7,608 nucleotides of DNA from the NCBI GenBank assembly GCA_003554685.1, contig PWHA01000250.1, positions 1-7,608 of the forward strand. Reading direction: 5' to 3'. The notes beneath the pieces were generated by a model. It was not told the origin of the DNA and searched no databases. It worked only from the letters and a program-made list of their open reading frames with translations. The position numbers and the translations under genes were made by a program. Positions within the stretch are counted from its first letter, which is position 1; each line of letters starts with the position of its first letter. This DNA comes from Halanaerobiaceae bacterium (GTDB taxonomy: Bacteria; Bacillota; Halanaerobiia; Halanaerobiales; Halarsenatibacteraceae). Shown here piece after piece: positions 5,968 through 7,608 of this stretch.

Positions 5968-6099
5968 GACACCTTCCTGACATCTTCCCGACGTCTTATC
6001 CACACCTTCTATACATCTTCTCCACATCTTCCCGGCACCTTACCCACACCATCCCCATGCCTTCCTCACATCTTCCTCACACCTCACTCATACCTTCCT
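5968..6099. repeat. Twelve tandem 11-bp repeats abutting a permease gene
   Basis: The stretch divides exactly into twelve 11-bp units starting at 5968, with consensus about CACACCTTCCT/CACATCTTCCC. Examples are GACATCTTCCC (5979), CACATCTTCCC (6023) and CACATCTTCCT (6067). The last two units (6078-6099) contain the stop codon and last three codons of the permease read from 6945. On that transcript the units read as AGGAAGATGTG, purine-rich and ribosome-site-like. Eleven is not a multiple of three, in keeping with a mostly non-coding location. Confidence 0.85.
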
Positions 6100-6945
6100 C
6101 TTCTTTCGGAAATAGCGGTAGGCAAGCAGATTCAGGACAATTCCGTAGACCCAACCCCAGAAAATATACTGGTTGTAGCTTAAAAACATAAACTCATTGC
6201 CGCGGATGCTGCTGCTGATGGCTTTGGCCGGGAAAAATCCCGGGGCGAAGGCGAAGAAGAGCTCCTTAAAATCAGTAAAGAACAGGGCGATGATGGGAAA
6301 AAATATCAGGGCGCCAAAACCCTTGAAAATGGCGAAGCCTTCAATCTTATTGCTGGCAAAAATGTTGATAAAGAGGCCGGTCAGGGGTGCGGCCAGTGAA
6401 GCCAGCACCGCTATTGAAATCACCCTTCCCGTCCCCAGGTCGGCGATGGCGGAGAAAAGAATGACAAAGAGGCAGGCCAGGATGGTGCAGATAAAGATCA
6501 TGATCACCCTGAAAGAAAAGTATCTATTGAGGCCCAGCGGGGTAACCTTAACCGCTGCCAGGACATTATCATCCCGGTCGTCGAGAATGGAAAATCCCAT
6601 CAGGATTCCGAAAACCAGCGGCATCATCAGGGTCAACATTACCAGAATCAGGTCGGCATAAAGAGCTATAATCAGCCCGGTATTTTCTTCAATATAGGGC
6701 AGGAGATAGCGGCCGATGAGCCCGAAAATCAGCGGATAGGCGACCATAACTCTGGTAAGAGGCTCCCGGACCCACCTTTTAAATTCACTTTTAACAAAGA
6801 TCAGATAGAGGCTCAAAGCTGATGAATTGCCGGATGTTTCGCCGGATGTTCCACCGGATTTTCTACCGGATGCTCTGTCGGATGAATTCCCGGATCTTTT
6901 ATCTGTCTTTTTTTCGCTTATTTTTTCGTTAATTTTATCTTTCAT
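6088..6945 (-). CDS. ABC-2 type exporter permease with SGxx-repeat N-terminus (set B)
   Basis: This 285-residue permease has six predicted helices at about 65-82, 92-120, 145-166, 175-196, 206-224 and 258-277. The segment LDDRDDNVLAAVKVTPL (121-137), between helices 2 and 3, is the family coupling motif for the ATPase. The N-terminal 45 residues are charged and serine/glycine-rich, with six SGxx-like tetrapeptides at 18-41, and are probably cytoplasmic. The ATG at 6945 lies one base after the TAA of the preceding permease, so the two are co-transcribed and probably form a heteromeric channel. The frame continues upstream to 7023, but that would run through the neighbouring gene and is not favoured. 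The C-terminus is basic (RKKRKV) and runs into the 11-bp array. The pair resembles the two-permease exporters annotated as fluoroquinolone-type; this is recalled similarity, and the substrate is not established. Confidence 0.88.
   Translation of the reverse strand: MKDKINEKISEKKTDKRSGNSSDRASGRKSGGTSGETSGNSSALSLYLIFVKSEFKRWVREPLTRVMVAYPLIFGLIGRYLLPYIEENTGLIIALYADLILVMLTLMMPLVFGILMGFSILDDRDDNVLAAVKVTPLGLNRYFSFRVIMIFICTILACLFVILFSAIADLGTGRVISIAVLASLAAPLTGLFINIFASNKIEGFAIFKGFGALIFFPIIALFFTDFKELFFAFAPGFFPAKAISSSIRGNEFMFLSYNQYIFWGWVYGIVLNLLAYRYFRKKRKV
6823..6894. repeat. Six 12-bp units encoding SGxx tetrapeptides
   Basis: On the plus strand CGGAT recurs every 12 bp, in GAATTGCCGGAT, GTTTCGCCGGAT, GTTCCACCGGAT, TTTCTACCGGAT, GCTCTGTCGGAT and GAATTCCCGGAT. 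On the coding strand these give SGNS, SDRA, SGRK, SGGT, SGET and SGNS (permease residues 18-41). The fixed half of each unit encodes the SG or SD step, and the other half varies. Confidence 0.85.
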
Positions 6946-6946
6946 G

Positions 6947-7608
6947 TTAAACACCACTTTCCCGGGCGGCAAAGTTTTTGAATCCGGTAAAGACAAAATA
7001 GGCCAGGACCAGGGAGCCGACAATCAAATAGAGCACCGAGAAGAGGAGCTCACCACTGCCGGCTGTACCGGTGACGCCTTCAATCACCACAGCCGCGGCC
7101 TTGGTGGGGACGAGATAGATCAAATTGCTGATCATTTCGTTGGCAAAGACCCCGTTGGTGAAAACCCCCAGGTATTCCAGCACCACCGGCAGCATCATAA
7201 CCAGAAAGTACTTCATCATGCCGATGAGAAGCTCGGTGAAACTCTGACAGCGGTAGATGATGAGAAAACCAACCAGCGAATGAAAGATACCGATCAGGAT
7301 AATGGCTCCCAGCAAACCGGCGGGATTGAGGCTGATTTCGGTAAAGATCAGGGCATAGATATATACCAGCAAAATGGTAATAAGATTAGAAATGAGATTG
7401 CCCGCTGTCTTGGCCGAGATGAACTCAATGCGGGAAATGGGAGCCACGAAGAGGGATTTTAAGACGCCCTCCTGCTTTTCAAAGAAGATGGTGACTCCGA
7501 TCAGCACGATTGACATCGAGACTATGTCAAATAAGACAACCAGGGTGAAGAAAAAAGTGATATCACCGGTCTCCAGCAGGTGGAGGGCTCCAATCCAGAA
7601 AAAGGCTA
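6947..7608 (-). CDS. ABC-2 type exporter permease, 5' end beyond the window (set B)
   Basis: The frame is open from the right edge (first full codon at 7606) to TAA at 6949-6947 and gives 219 residues. An ATG at 7516 is internal: 30 in-frame hydrophobic residues precede it (including ITFFFTLVVLFDIVS) and continue a membrane helix, so the true start is outside. Visible are a helix ending in VTIFF, the coupling segment FEKQEGVLKSLFVAPISRIEF typical of ABC-2 permeases, then helices around LISNLITILLVYIYALIF, LLGAIILIGIFHSLVGFLII, MKYFLVMMLPVVLEYL and LLFSVLYLIVGSLVLAYFVF. It lies one base upstream of the second permease. The ATPase for this pair is not in the window. Confidence 0.88.
   Translation of the reverse strand, partial: AFFWIGALHLLETGDITFFFTLVVLFDIVSMSIVLIGVTIFFEKQEGVLKSLFVAPISRIEFISAKTAGNLISNLITILLVYIYALIFTEISLNPAGLLGAIILIGIFHSLVGFLIIYRCQSFTELLIGMMKYFLVMMLPVVLEYLGVFTNGVFANEMISNLIYLVPTKAAAVVIEGVTGTAGSGELLFSVLYLIVGSLVLAYFVFTGFKNFAARESGV

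Larger units (their letters stand above)
5239..6087. other. 850-bp gene-free repeat island between two ABC transporter gene sets
   Basis: No reading frame here has both a ribosome site and a protein-like composition. From left to right it holds an 18-bp array in the ATPase leader, two inverted repeats with 13-nt spacers, a small hairpin, a perfect 45-bp duplication, another hairpin, an AT-rich MITE-like element, a purine tract and an 11-bp array. It must contain the promoter of the leftward ATPase operon, unless that operon is read through from the set B permease genes. No clear -35/-10 pair stands out. Confidence 0.75.

Noticed and set aside
5783..5983. 66-codon minus-strand frame
   Set aside because: It begins inside the 11-bp array and runs through the purine tract and the hairpin element. 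There are no recognisable domains.
5280..6099. CRISPR array
   Set aside because: The repeats here are directly adjacent, with no unique spacers of constant length, and no cas genes are near.
6827..7462. 211-codon plus-strand frame opposite the set B permeases
   Set aside because: It is antisense to two clear membrane proteins and is rich in D, E, Q and G as expected for the reverse of hydrophobic coding. Its PDxx start is the 12-bp array read backwards.

Overview
The window reads as chromosomal DNA from an anaerobic, mid-GC Gram-positive-type bacterium. Codon style, strong GGAGG-type ribosome sites and the mix of flavin proteins with clustered ABC-2 exporters would suit a clostridial or Halanaerobium-like Bacillota lineage. 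That assignment is inference only; no rRNA or diagnostic marker is present.

Layout. On the left, read rightward, are the 3' end of a GyrI-like/AraC effector-binding protein (2-214), a one-helix FMN-binding-domain protein (343-735) and a HemG-type flavodoxin (799-1278). A probable rho-independent terminator follows at 1464-1524. Reading leftward are two sets of ABC-2 exporter genes. Set A is complete: ATPase (5238-4309), a permease with an unusual enlarged loop (4309-2615) and a second permease (2615-1500). Both junctions in set A are TGATG stop/start overlaps. Set B enters from the right edge: a 5'-truncated permease (to 6947), then a second permease (6945-6088). Its ATPase is not in the window and may lie beyond the right edge. 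Set A looks like a one-ATPase, two-permease exporter; its substrate cannot be read from sequence.

Between the two sets lies about 850 bp without a credible gene (5239-6087). It is filled with repeats and inverted repeats.

The striking feature is the density of short tandem repeats with exact periods. They are a 45-bp period at 1317-1430, a 15-bp array (25 full units plus two 9-bp units) coding a five-residue-periodic loop inside a permease at 3744-4136, four 18-bp units in the leader of set A at 5280-5351, a perfect 45-bp duplication at 5506-5595, twelve 11-bp units at 5968-6099, and six 12-bp units coding SGxx tetrapeptides in the other permease at 6823-6894. Units inside genes are multiples of three, so copy-number change would alter protein length without frameshift. 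A MITE-like or hairpin element (about 5690-5870) sits in the same island. I see no CRISPR array, tRNA, rRNA, transposase or complete new enzymatic system. The repeat-rich exporters are the part most worth following.
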